Source of the DNA: an uncultured Coriobacteriaceae bacterium
GTDB lineage: Bacteria; Actinomycetota; Coriobacteriia; Coriobacteriales; Atopobiaceae
NCBI GenBank assembly: GCA_900544655.1
Contig: UQWE01000072.1
Span: 1-6,815 of the forward strand
DNA length: 6,815 nucleotides
Direction of reading: 5' to 3'
Shown: positions 1 through 5,304 of the stretch, piece by piece
How positions within the stretch are numbered: the first letter of the stretch is position 1
Layout of the letters: every line of letters starts with the position of its first letter
The notes under the pieces: generated by a model
Database searches by the model: none
What the model saw: only the letters and a program-made list of their open reading frames with translations
What the model was told of the DNA's origin: nothing
Program-made: the position numbers and the translations under genes

Positions 1-1079
1 CCCGCTACGATGGCGGCGTCGCTCACGCCGAGCAACTTGGCGCAGGCGATGGCGACGAGGGCGTTCTCCACGTTGAAGAGGCCGGGGAAGTTGATGGTGA
101 CGGGGAACTGCCACTCGGTGGGCTCGCCCTCATCCTCCTCGGCATCCGTGCCGTGGGCGACGAAGGTGAGCTGGGTGCCCAGGGGCTTGATGTCGGTCGC
201 CCAGATGTCTGGGTAGACCATGTCACAGCTGCCACACTCGATGGGATCGGCGCCAGAGGTCGAGACGGTGACGATGCTTTCGACGCCGGTAGCGCGCGCC
301 GCGTCAAGGACGCGCTCGAGGTGGGCGGTGCCGAGGTTGATCACGGCGTTGTCGCACTGGGAGAAGATCTTGAGCTTGCTGGCGAAGTAGTCCTCGAAGG
401 TGGGGTGCTCGACGGCGGAGATGTGGTCTGCGCCGATATTGAGGAACGCCGCGACGTCGAGCGAGAGGCCGAGGCTGCGGTCATACTTGAGCGCCTGGCT
501 CGAGATCTCCATCACCATGGCGGAGAGGTGCTGATCGCGGGCGTTGGCGAGGTGGCGCCAGAGGTCGGGCGCCTCGGGCGTGGTGTTCGTGGACTCGATG
601 TCCTCCGCGCCGTCATAGGTGTCAATTGAGCCGATGATGCCGCAGGTCTTCTCGCCGTTCTCGGCGTCGATGATGTAACGCAGCATGTACGCGGTGGTCG
701 ACTTTCCCTTGGTGCCCGTGATGCCCACCTGGGGAACGTCGAGGTCGGGCCTGCCAAAGGCGGCGGCGGAAACGAGGGCCATGGCGAGGCGCATGTCGCT
801 GGTCACGATCGCGGGCGTGGAAGGCGCGGTGACAGCGAGCTCTTCGGCGTGGTCCGGGTCGCAGATGTAGGCGACGGCGCCCGTCTCGAGGGCGGAGGTG
901 AGGAAGGCCGGCTTGAAGGCTCGCCCCTTGCAGAAGAAGACGTTGCCCTCGCGGACGCAGCGCGAGTCGCAGGCGGCTCCGGTCACGTCCGCGTCTGCCT
1001 CCTCGGAAATGCCGCTTACGAGAATATCGTTGGCGTCGAGCAGGTCACAGAGCTCGAGCAGGGTGGTGGCGCTGGTCAT
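1..1079 (-). CDS. murE: UDP-N-acetylmuramyl-tripeptide synthetase MurE, probably L-lysine type (3' end outside window)
   Basis: Cytoplasmic Mur ligase that uses ATP to add the third amino acid to UDP-MurNAc-L-Ala-D-Glu. About 360 residues are visible and no stop occurs before the window edge, so the C-terminal domain is missing. The N-terminal domain carries CDSRCVREGNVFFCKGRAFK (about 37-56). The ATP P-loop GTKGKST is at 122-128, TNTTPEAP at 164-171, MEISSQALKYDR at 190-201, NIGADHIS at 214-221, EHPTFEDYF at 224-232 with K235 as the likely carbamylated lysine, and FNVENA at 335-340. GTKGK, the SSQA motif and EHP-FEDYF resemble, from memory, streptococcal L-Lys MurE rather than the diaminopimelate enzyme. 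The decisive specificity region lies beyond the edge, so lysine is inference. An acidic stretch at about 311-320 may be a loop insertion. The start is ATG at 1079 with AGGAG (1087-1091) seven bases upstream. It is divergent from the tRNA and murI. Confidence 0.88.
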   Translation of the reverse strand, partial: MTSATTLLELCDLLDANDILVSGISEEADADVTGAACDSRCVREGNVFFCKGRAFKPAFLTSALETGAVAYICDPDHAEELAVTAPSTPAIVTSDMRLAMALVSAAAFGRPDLDVPQVGITGTKGKSTTAYMLRYIIDAENGEKTCGIIGSIDTYDGAEDIESTNTTPEAPDLWRHLANARDQHLSAMVMEISSQALKYDRSLGLSLDVAAFLNIGADHISAVEHPTFEDYFASKLKIFSQCDNAVINLGTAHLERVLDAARATGVESIVTVSTSGADPIECGSCDMVYPDIWATDIKPLGTQLTFVAHGTDAEEDEGEPTEWQFPVTINFPGLFNVENALVAIACAKLLGVSDAAIVA

Positions 1080-1132
1080 GAGACGTCTCCTAACGTGCGG
1101 CCGGGCTGTGCCGGCGCGTATTCAACGTTCCA

Positions 1133-1138
1133 AGTATA
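1133..1138 (-). promoter_or_regulatory. candidate -10 box of murE
   Basis: On the minus strand, TATACT lies 54 bases upstream of the murE ATG, a sensible place for a -10 element. No good -35 hexamer is seen 16-19 bases further upstream, so this is a weak call based on the -10 alone. Confidence 0.3.
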
Positions 1139-1182
1139 CGCGGCGCGCGATGGAGGGACGGTTGTGGGTGCGGTAGAAGGCT

Positions 1183-1217
1183 GGCGCGTGCGCCTCTAAC
1201 CGGGCCGGGCACGCGCC
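1183..1217. repeat. 9-bp inverted repeat with 17-base loop
   Basis: GGCGCGTGC (1183-1191) is an exact reverse complement of GCACGCGCC (1209-1217). The right arm lies in the first copy of the direct repeat that begins at 1194. The second copy of that direct repeat has no matching left arm. No T-run follows on either strand, so it does not look like an intrinsic terminator. It could be an operator or chance pairing in GC-rich DNA. Confidence 0.4.
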
Positions 1218-1293
1218 GCGGGGATGGCTGGTCGTGCCTCGAGCCCTGGCTCTAACCGGGCCGGGCACGCGCCGCGGGGAACGACGGGTCGTG
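1194..1293 (+). repeat. two-copy direct repeat upstream of tRNA-Val
   Basis: Bases 1194-1224 recur exactly at 1250-1280 (31 bases, beginning CTCTAACCGGGCCGGGCACG). After a diverged stretch with a one-base length difference, GGTCGTG recurs at 1230-1236 and 1287-1293. The duplicated unit is therefore about 56 bases in period. It fills most of the murE-tRNA gap (1080-1350), where I see no gene. The likely origin is a local tandem duplication. A role as paired regulator sites for either divergent unit is possible but not shown. Confidence 0.85.
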
Positions 1294-1329
1294 GGTATGC
1301 CGTGGCGGAGTGAGCCGTGGGCTGTCCTG

Positions 1330-1338
1330 TGCTACACT
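1330..1338 (+). promoter_or_regulatory. extended -10 promoter element of tRNA-Val
   Basis: TGC followed by TACACT forms a TGn-extended -10. Its 3' end is 12 bases before the tRNA 5' end, so transcription would start only a few bases before the mature tRNA. The -35 position (around 1310-1315) is poor, which an extended -10 can tolerate. Confidence 0.5.
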
Positions 1339-1350
1339 TCCCATGCCTGC

Positions 1351-1426
1351 GGGCGATTGGCGCAGTGGCTAGCGCAGGTGCCTTACACGCACAAGGTCGG
1401 GGGTTCGAATCCCTCATCGCCCACCA
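1351..1426 (+). tRNA. tRNA-Val (anticodon UAC), CCA encoded
   Basis: A complete 76-base cloverleaf. The acceptor stem pairs GGGCGAT (1351-1357) with ATCGCCC (1416-1422), with discriminator A1423 and encoded CCA at 1424-1426. The D stem is GCGC/GCGC (1360-1363, 1372-1375) with GG in the loop. The anticodon stem is 1377-1381 with 1389-1393 and a seven-base loop CTTACAC, giving anticodon UAC (1384-1386), which reads valine GUA/GUG and probably other GUN codons. The T stem is 1399-1403 with 1411-1415, loop TTCGAAT. The variable loop has five bases. The outermost anticodon-stem pair is G-A (1377/1393), a mild oddity. The gene is single and has its own terminator. Confidence 0.96.
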
Positions 1427-1435
1427 TGTAACCGC

Positions 1436-1466
1436 AGGCCGGAGACATTGTCTCCGGCCTTTTTTT
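1436..1466 (+). terminator. intrinsic terminator of the tRNA-Val gene
   Basis: A perfect 11-bp stem (1436-1446 with 1450-1460, GGCCGGAGAC core) has a three-base loop and runs into seven Ts (1460-1466). It begins nine bases after the tRNA CCA end. It separates the tRNA from murI, so murI probably has its own promoter in the 56 bases before its start. I could not identify that promoter. Confidence 0.93.
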
Positions 1467-1522
1467 CATATGCCGCCACCGGTTCCGGATACCGTCGGTC
1501 CCGGTGAGAGGGGAGCGAGTCC

Positions 1523-2482
1523 ATGAGCGTGCTCGATGACGGGTTCGATCCCGCAGCCGTGACGTCGCCTCGCGCGGCCATCACTTCCGAGGACAACAAA
1601 CCCATCGGCATCTTTGACTCCGGCATTGGCGGCCTCACCGTTGCCCGCTGCATCGCGTCGCTTCTCCCGGCCGAGTCGATCTATTACGTTGGCGACACCA
1701 AGCGATGCCCCTATGGCCCGCGTCCCCAGGCGGAGGTTCGCCTATTCGTGCGCCAGGTTGGCCGATGGCTCGAGCGCCATGACGTAAAGCTCGTCGTCAT
1801 CGCGTGCAACACCGCCACGGCCGCCGGCCTCGATGTCATCCAGCGCGCTCTCAAGGTCCCAGTCATCGGCGTGATCGAGCCGGGTGCCCGCGCCGCGATT
1901 CAGGCCACCCGCTCGCGTCGCGTTGGCGTGCTTGCCACGCAGGGCACGGTCGACTCGGGTGCCTACGAGCGCGCCATTCACAACCTCGATGCTGGCGTGC
2001 GCGTCACGCAGAGCGCTGCCGGTTCGTTCGTCGACTTCGTCGAGCGCGAGCTTGCCACGGGCACCTATCTGCACGAGGACTGGATGGATAGCGTTGACGT
2101 CTTCGACACGCCGGAGGTTCGCGAGCTGGCGCGCAGAAACGTTGCCCCGCTTCTTGGCCGCGGTATCGATACGGTCGTTCTTGGCTGCACGCACTTCCCG
2201 CTGCTCGCTCACGAGATCTCGAGCGCCCTGGGTCCGGACGTCCGCACCGTGAGCTCGGCGGAGGAAACGGCTCGCGAGGTGGCGGAGATTCTCGGCCGTC
2301 GTGGCGAGCTCGCAGATCCTGCCTCGCCCAACCTCGGCGCTGGCGGCGAGCCCAAGTATCGCTTTGCCACCACCTCGGATGACATCACGTCGTTTGCCGT
2401 CGCGGGTAAGTTCATCTTCGGGCATTCGCTCGATTCGATCGAGCACATCGAGCTAGACACGCTCGAGTCGCTCGTTGACTAG
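1523..2482 (+). CDS. murI: glutamate racemase MurI
   Basis: Cofactor-independent racemase that converts L- to D-glutamate in the cytoplasm for the MurD step of peptidoglycan synthesis. It has 319 residues in two Asp/Glu-racemase half-domains. Visible motifs are IGIFDSGIGGLTV (28-40), YVGDTKRCPYGPR (55-67), VIACNTATAAGL (92-103) with catalytic Cys95, and VVLGCTHFPLL (218-228) with catalytic Cys222 followed by T223 and H224. D32 and S33 fit the substrate-binding DSG. The protein is longer than typical bacterial racemases (about 265-290), mainly from some 25 residues before KPIGIFDSG and a loop near 262-276. The start ATG at 1523 is kept because a GA-rich Shine-Dalgarno (AGAGGGGAG, about 1508-1515) precedes it and no later ATG fits. 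GTG 1559 would give a more usual N-terminus but lacks a clear ribosome site. It is first in a unit with rph, 13 bases away. Confidence 0.97.
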   Translation: MSVLDDGFDPAAVTSPRAAITSEDNKPIGIFDSGIGGLTVARCIASLLPAESIYYVGDTKRCPYGPRPQAEVRLFVRQVGRWLERHDVKLVVIACNTATAAGLDVIQRALKVPVIGVIEPGARAAIQATRSRRVGVLATQGTVDSGAYERAIHNLDAGVRVTQSAAGSFVDFVERELATGTYLHEDWMDSVDVFDTPEVRELARRNVAPLLGRGIDTVVLGCTHFPLLAHEISSALGPDVRTVSSAEETAREVAEILGRRGELADPASPNLGAGGEPKYRFATTSDDITSFAVAGKFIFGHSLDSIEHIELDTLESLVD

Positions 2483-2495
2483 CAAGGAGACTCTC

Positions 2496-3230
2496 ATGCA
2501 GGACTTCACGCGGCGCAGGCCCGAGGGCCGCGCCCTCGACCAGCTGCGCCCCATCACACTCACGCGCGACGTCATGAAGAATGCCCACGGCTCGTGCCTC
2601 ACGGAGTTCGGCGACACGCGCGTCATGTGCACCGCCACGATCGAAGAGGCATTGCCGGCGTGGCGCAAGGCGAGCCGCAAGGGCTGGCTCACCGCAGAGT
2701 ACGCGATGCTGCCCGCCTCCACGAGCTCTCGCACGAAGCGCGAGTACAAGGGCCGCAAGGGCCGTTCGATGGAGATCGAGCGCCTCATCGGCCGTAGCCT
2801 TCGCGCCGTGTGCGACCTCGACCACCTGGGCGAATTCACCATTACCGTCGACTGCGACGTTCTTCAGGCGGATGGCGGCACGCGTACCGCGAGCATCACC
2901 GGCGGTTGGGTGGCGCTGCACGATGCGCTGATGAACTTCGTGGAGCAAGGCAAGATCAAGAGGCTGCCGCTCACGGGCCAGGTCGCCGCCATCAGCATGG
3001 GTGTCGTCGCCGGCACGCCGATGCTCGACCTCGACTACCCCGAGGACTCGCACGCCGATGTCGACCTCAACCTCGTGGGGACAGCGGACGGCGGCATCGT
3101 CGAGATCCAGGGAACCGGCGAGCGCTCGACCCTTTCCCGGGCCCAGCTAAACGAGCTGCTCGACATGGGAGAGGCTGGCATCAAGCGCCTGTGCGACCTC
3201 CAGAACGAGGTCACGGGCTTCATGGCGTAG
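2496..3230 (+). CDS. rph: ribonuclease PH
   Basis: Phosphate-dependent 3'-to-5' exoribonuclease that trims tRNA precursors past the CCA end; the family forms a hexameric ring of RNase PH folds. It has 244 residues, close to the usual 240. Motifs are GRALDQLRP (11-19), GWLTAEYAMLPAST (63-76), KGRKGRSMEIERLIGRSLRA (85-104), DCDVLQADGGTRTASITGG (119-137) with the phosphate-binding GTR at 128-130, and DLDYPEDSHADVDLN (178-192). D178 and D184 match the catalytic aspartates of the E. coli enzyme as I recall it. The ATG at 2496 has AAGGAG (2484-2489) six bases upstream. An in-frame TTG at 2475 overlaps the murI stop and is unlikely to be used. No terminator separates it from murI, so they should be co-transcribed. 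Nothing is missing. Confidence 0.97.
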   Translation: MQDFTRRRPEGRALDQLRPITLTRDVMKNAHGSCLTEFGDTRVMCTATIEEALPAWRKASRKGWLTAEYAMLPASTSSRTKREYKGRKGRSMEIERLIGRSLRAVCDLDHLGEFTITVDCDVLQADGGTRTASITGGWVALHDALMNFVEQGKIKRLPLTGQVAAISMGVVAGTPMLDLDYPEDSHADVDLNLVGTADGGIVEIQGTGERSTLSRAQLNELLDMGEAGIKRLCDLQNEVTGFMA

Positions 3231-3309
3231 GCTACGAGTTAGGTGTGCGCCCGTTGCGTGGCGTGCCCGCCGAGCCGGTGCCGGCCATCCCAACGCACTT
3301 CCCATTACA

Positions 3310-3351
3310 CGCGTACACGAACACGCGCACACGAACATGCGCACACGAAAA
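3310..3351 (+). repeat. 14-base tandem repeat, three copies, just upstream of rdgB
   Basis: Three consecutive 14-base units lie at 3310-3323 (CGCGTACACGAACA), 3324-3337 (CGCGCACACGAACA) and 3338-3351 (TGCGCACACGAAAA). They differ at one to three positions. The last unit ends inside the Shine-Dalgarno AAAAGGAG (3348-3355) of rdgB. The array sits in the 130-base rph-rdgB gap, which otherwise shows no gene and no terminator. Copy-number change here would alter the leader but not the coding frame. Confidence 0.85.
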
Positions 3352-3360
3352 GGAGCAACC

Positions 3361-3987
3361 ATGGCCAAGGTAGACATCGCCACGCTTGACCCCGCAAAGA
3401 CCGTCGTCGTCGCCACGGGCAATCCCCACAAGGTGACAGAGATCGAGGCCATCCTCGCCCCGCTCATGCCGAGCGTCTCCTTCTACGCGCTTGGCGAGCT
3501 CGGCGATTTCCCCGATCCGGTGGAGAACGGTGACACCTTCACGCAGAACGCCATCATCAAGGCCGAGGCCGCGCTCGAGCAGACGGGGTTTGCCGCCGTG
3601 GCTGACGACTCCGGCCTCGTCGTCGATGCGTTGTCCGGCGAGCCGGGCATCATGAGCGCGCGTTGGGCTGGCGTCCATGGCGACGACCAGCGCAACAACG
3701 AGAAGCTCATGCGCGAGATGGGGAACGTGCCGGAGGGGGAGCGCACCGCGCGCTTCCACTCGAGCGTGGTCCTGATCCAGGCTGACGGCACCGTCATCTG
3801 CGGCGAAGGCGACTGCGAGGGCATGATTGGCCGCGAGCCGCGTGGCGCCAACGGCTTTGGCTACGACCCGCTCTTCTGGCCCGTCGACACCCCGGGCCGC
3901 ACCATGGCCGAGCTCGAGCCCGCGGAGAAGAACGCCATCTCCCACCGCGCCCGCGCCCTCACCGACCTCGCCCGCCAGCTCGCCTAG
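3361..3987 (+). CDS. rdgB: XTP/dITP pyrophosphatase (RdgB/HAM1 family)
   Basis: Nucleotide-pool sanitising enzyme that hydrolyses dITP, ITP and XTP to the monophosphate and pyrophosphate, preventing incorporation of deaminated purines. It has 208 residues, normal for the family, which is dimeric and Mg-dependent. Visible motifs are VVVATGNPHKVTEI (14-27), ENGDTFTQNAIIKAEAA (55-71), VADDSGLVVDAL (80-91) with D83 as the likely catalytic aspartate, GEPGIMSARWAG (93-104), GANGFGYDPLF (162-172) and EKNAISHRARAL (189-200). The ATG at 3361 is chosen because AAAAGGAG ends five bases before it. An in-frame ATG at 3337 lies inside the 14-base repeat array and lacks a ribosome site. The gene follows rph on the same strand, as in Bacillus and mycobacteria. 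A large palindrome starts five bases after its stop. Confidence 0.96.
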   Translation: MAKVDIATLDPAKTVVVATGNPHKVTEIEAILAPLMPSVSFYALGELGDFPDPVENGDTFTQNAIIKAEAALEQTGFAAVADDSGLVVDALSGEPGIMSARWAGVHGDDQRNNEKLMREMGNVPEGERTARFHSSVVLIQADGTVICGEGDCEGMIGREPRGANGFGYDPLFWPVDTPGRTMAELEPAEKNAISHRARALTDLARQLA

Positions 3988-3991
3988 AAAA

Positions 3992-4022
3992 ACCTGCAAA
4001 AGGGACAGTCCCTTTTGCAGGT
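3992..4022 (+). repeat. palindrome copy 1 (GGGACAGTCCC family, variant stem)
   Basis: Perfect 15-bp inverted repeat about a single central A at 4007: ACCTGCAAAAGGGAC and its exact complement. It starts five bases after the rdgB stop. The inner part matches copies 2-4. The outer stem differs from copy 2 at four positions, and both arms have changed together. No T-run follows, so it is not a classic terminator. A hairpin this close to the stop could protect or delimit the 3' end of the murI-rph-rdgB mRNA. Confidence 0.95.
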
Positions 4023-4031
4023 GGCGTTGCA

Positions 4032-4066
4032 AGAGTTGACAAAGGGACAGTCCCTTTGTCAACTCT
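4032..4066 (+). repeat. palindrome copy 2 (GGGACAGTCCC family, longest stem)
   Basis: Perfect 17-bp inverted repeat around central A4049, arm AGAGTTGACAAAGGGAC. It lies nine bases beyond copy 1 in the same orientation as judged by the central A. No T-run follows. The two form a tandem pair in the rdgB-nagB gap. With its REP-like size and position, the element may be a passive repeat moved by a transposase encoded elsewhere; no transposase lies in this window. Confidence 0.95.
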
Positions 4067-4135
4067 CGTGGGCTTCGCCGGCAACTTCCGCCTTTCCCCG
4101 AATTATTGCTTGAGGCTTGGGACACATCGGTTCAT

Positions 4136-4298
4136 CATGGAAACGCTTGGGGCAACGCCCCAATCCGCCATGGACGGGCAGGGGCCTCGACGTGGCGCGA
4201 AATCCTCATAGCTGCGCGACCTCGCCCTGGTGGCCGCGTCTCACGTTGGTTGCGGCCGACGCGGGCCGCAGGTGGGGCGCAAAGGATAGCACCCCATC
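4136..4298 (+). promoter_or_regulatory. possible structured 5' leader of nagB (no known riboswitch recognised)
   Basis: The 253 bases between palindrome copy 2 and nagB (4067-4319) hold no convincing gene. They contain three successive hairpins. The first is TTGGGGC (4147-4153) with GCCCCAA (4157-4163), capped outside by CATGG (4136-4140) with CCATG (4168-4172). The second is TGCGGCC (4251-4257) with GGCCGCA (4264-4270). The third is TGGGGCGC (4273-4280) with GCACCCCA (4289-4296), one mismatch. The last ends about 20 bases before the nagB ATG. Hairpins are frequent in GC-rich DNA, I see no match to riboswitch consensus sequences I know, and no clear promoter or GntR-type operator. Confidence 0.25.
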
Positions 4299-4319
4299 CC
4301 GTTAGAGAAGGGACGCGCC

Positions 4320-5057
4320 ATGAAGATCATTCACGCCAAGGATTACGAGGACATGAGCCGCAAAGCGGCGAGCATCATCGCCGCTCAGGTCATCCTGAAG
4401 CCGAACTGCGTGCTCGGCCTCGCCACCGGCACCACGCCTATCGGCACCTACCAGAACCTCGTTGAGGCCTGCAAAAACGGCGACTGCGATTTCTCCGAGG
4501 TCAGCACGTACAACCTGGACGAGTACCGCGGCCTCGACCATGATGACCCGCAGAGCTATCACTTCTTCATGCGTGACAACCTGTTCGATCACGTCAACAT
4601 CGACCTCGCTAACACTCACGTGCCGGATGGCTCCAACCCGGATGCCGCCGCTGCCTGCGCCGAGTACGACAAGATCGTCGCCGAGGCCGGCTATACCGAC
4701 CTCCAGCTTCTGGGCATTGGCAACAACGGCCACATCGGCTTCAACGAGCCCGATGACCACTTCAGCGCCGGCACCCACTGCGTCGACCTGACGGAGAGCA
4801 CCATCCAGGCCAACAGTCGCCTCTTCGAGAAGGAGGAGGACGTCCCGCGCCAGGCTTACACCATGGGTACGCAGACCATCATGTACTCCCGCATGATTCT
4901 CGTTGTCGCTAACGGCGAGAAGAAGGCCCAGGCTGTTCATGACATGTGCTTCGGTCCGATCGCGCCCAGCTGCCCGGCATCCATCCTGCAGCTTCATCCC
5001 AACTGCGTTGTCGTTGCCGATGATGCCGCACTCTCGATGTGCGAGGGCCTGTACTAG
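4320..5057 (+). CDS. nagB: glucosamine-6-phosphate deaminase NagB
   Basis: Converts glucosamine 6-phosphate to fructose 6-phosphate and ammonia, the last step of N-acetylglucosamine and glucosamine catabolism. It has 245 residues, matching the short Gram-positive form (Bacillus NagB about 242) rather than the 266-residue E. coli enzyme, so it probably lacks the E. coli type of allosteric control (inference). Motifs are GLATGTTPIGTY (33-44), TYNLDEYRGL (63-72) with catalytic-base candidate D67, QSYHFFM (78-84), LGIGNNGHIGFNEP (131-144) and DLTESTIQANSRLFE (156-170). H138 and E143 correspond to E. coli H143 and E148. The E. coli D141 position is N136, as in other short forms. The ATG at 4320 has GAGAAGGGA (4305-4313) six bases upstream. 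No nagA or PTS gene adjoins it. It appears to be its own unit: 332-base gap before, terminator after. Confidence 0.97.
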   Translation: MKIIHAKDYEDMSRKAASIIAAQVILKPNCVLGLATGTTPIGTYQNLVEACKNGDCDFSEVSTYNLDEYRGLDHDDPQSYHFFMRDNLFDHVNIDLANTHVPDGSNPDAAAACAEYDKIVAEAGYTDLQLLGIGNNGHIGFNEPDDHFSAGTHCVDLTESTIQANSRLFEKEEDVPRQAYTMGTQTIMYSRMILVVANGEKKAQAVHDMCFGPIAPSCPASILQLHPNCVVVADDAALSMCEGLY

Positions 5058-5091
5058 AATCGGTCAAAGCAAGCCGATAAGAGCCAAGTCC

Positions 5092-5122
5092 GGGCCCAGG
5101 GCATTGCGCCTTGGGCCCCTTT
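5092..5122 (+). terminator. intrinsic terminator of nagB
   Basis: GGGCCCAGGGC (5092-5102) pairs with GCCTTGGGCCC (5108-5118), 11 bp including one G-T pair, with a five-base loop. It is followed by C and a short TTT run (5120-5122). It begins 35 bases after the nagB stop. The stem is very stable but the T-run is short. Confidence 0.75.
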
Positions 5123-5155
5123 CGTTGCGCGGGATGGGTGTGGGCGGACGGGCGG

Positions 5156-5186
5156 AGTTGACAAAGGGACAGTCCCTTTTTCAACT
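5156..5186 (+). repeat. palindrome copy 3 (GGGACAGTCCC family)
   Basis: Fifteen-bp arms around central A5171, left arm AGTTGACAAAGGGAC as in copy 2. There is one mismatch (C5162 against T5180). TTTT follows the right arm (5186-5189), so this copy could also act as a terminator. It lies in the nagB-HAD gap (5058-5304), behind the nagB terminator; no gene is seen in that gap. Confidence 0.93.
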
Positions 5187-5232
5187 TTTAAGCTAGTCCG
5201 GGGCTCGCCGTACCCGTTGAGCGAGGCGGGGA

Positions 5233-5257
5233 TGACAAAGGGACTGTCCCTTTGTCA
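5233..5257 (-). repeat. palindrome copy 4 (GGGACAGTCCC family, opposite orientation)
   Basis: Perfect 12-bp arms TGACAAAGGGAC and complement around a central T5245, where copies 1-3 have A. The element therefore reads in the opposite direction. On the minus strand its outer arm is again AGTTGAC (5254-5260). Five Ts follow on the plus strand (5260-5264). With copy 3, 46 bases away, it forms a head-to-head pair like the paired arrangement of REP/BIME elements. Confidence 0.92.
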
Positions 5258-5304
5258 ACTTTTTGCGGCGTACCAGGGGATACGTACGAGAGACGGAGCA
5301 CCAT

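Noticed and set aside
1194..1293. tRNA-associated integration (att) site duplication
   Set aside because: The repeat lies upstream of the tRNA and does not match any part of its 3' end; no integrase is present.
1742..2446. 234-codon open frame on the minus strand opposite murI
   Set aside because: Antisense shadow of a clearly real gene in GC-rich DNA; no recognisable domain.
2475..2495. Upstream TTG start for RNase PH
   Set aside because: It would overlap the murI stop, and the AAGGAG at 2484-2489 is placed for the ATG at 2496, which also gives the usual RNase PH length.
3310..3351. CRISPR-like array
   Set aside because: Units are 14 bases, directly adjacent, with no spacers, and no cas gene is present.
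4036..4064. TTGACA hexamers in the palindrome arms as -35 promoter elements
   Set aside because: They match the -35 consensus, but 17 bases downstream lies only TCAACT (copy 2, plus strand) or TCATCC (copy 4, minus strand), neither a usable -10. The hexamers are explained by the repeat itself.
3232..4125. 297-codon open frame on the minus strand opposite rdgB
   Set aside because: It is the antisense shadow of rdgB, runs through both palindromes, and its protein is low-complexity Ala/Arg/Gly/Val-rich with no family motif.
4117..4305. Small plus-strand open frame (62 codons) in the nagB leader
   Set aside because: TTG start without a ribosome-binding site, composition unlike a real protein, and it overlaps the hairpins; no evidence of translation.
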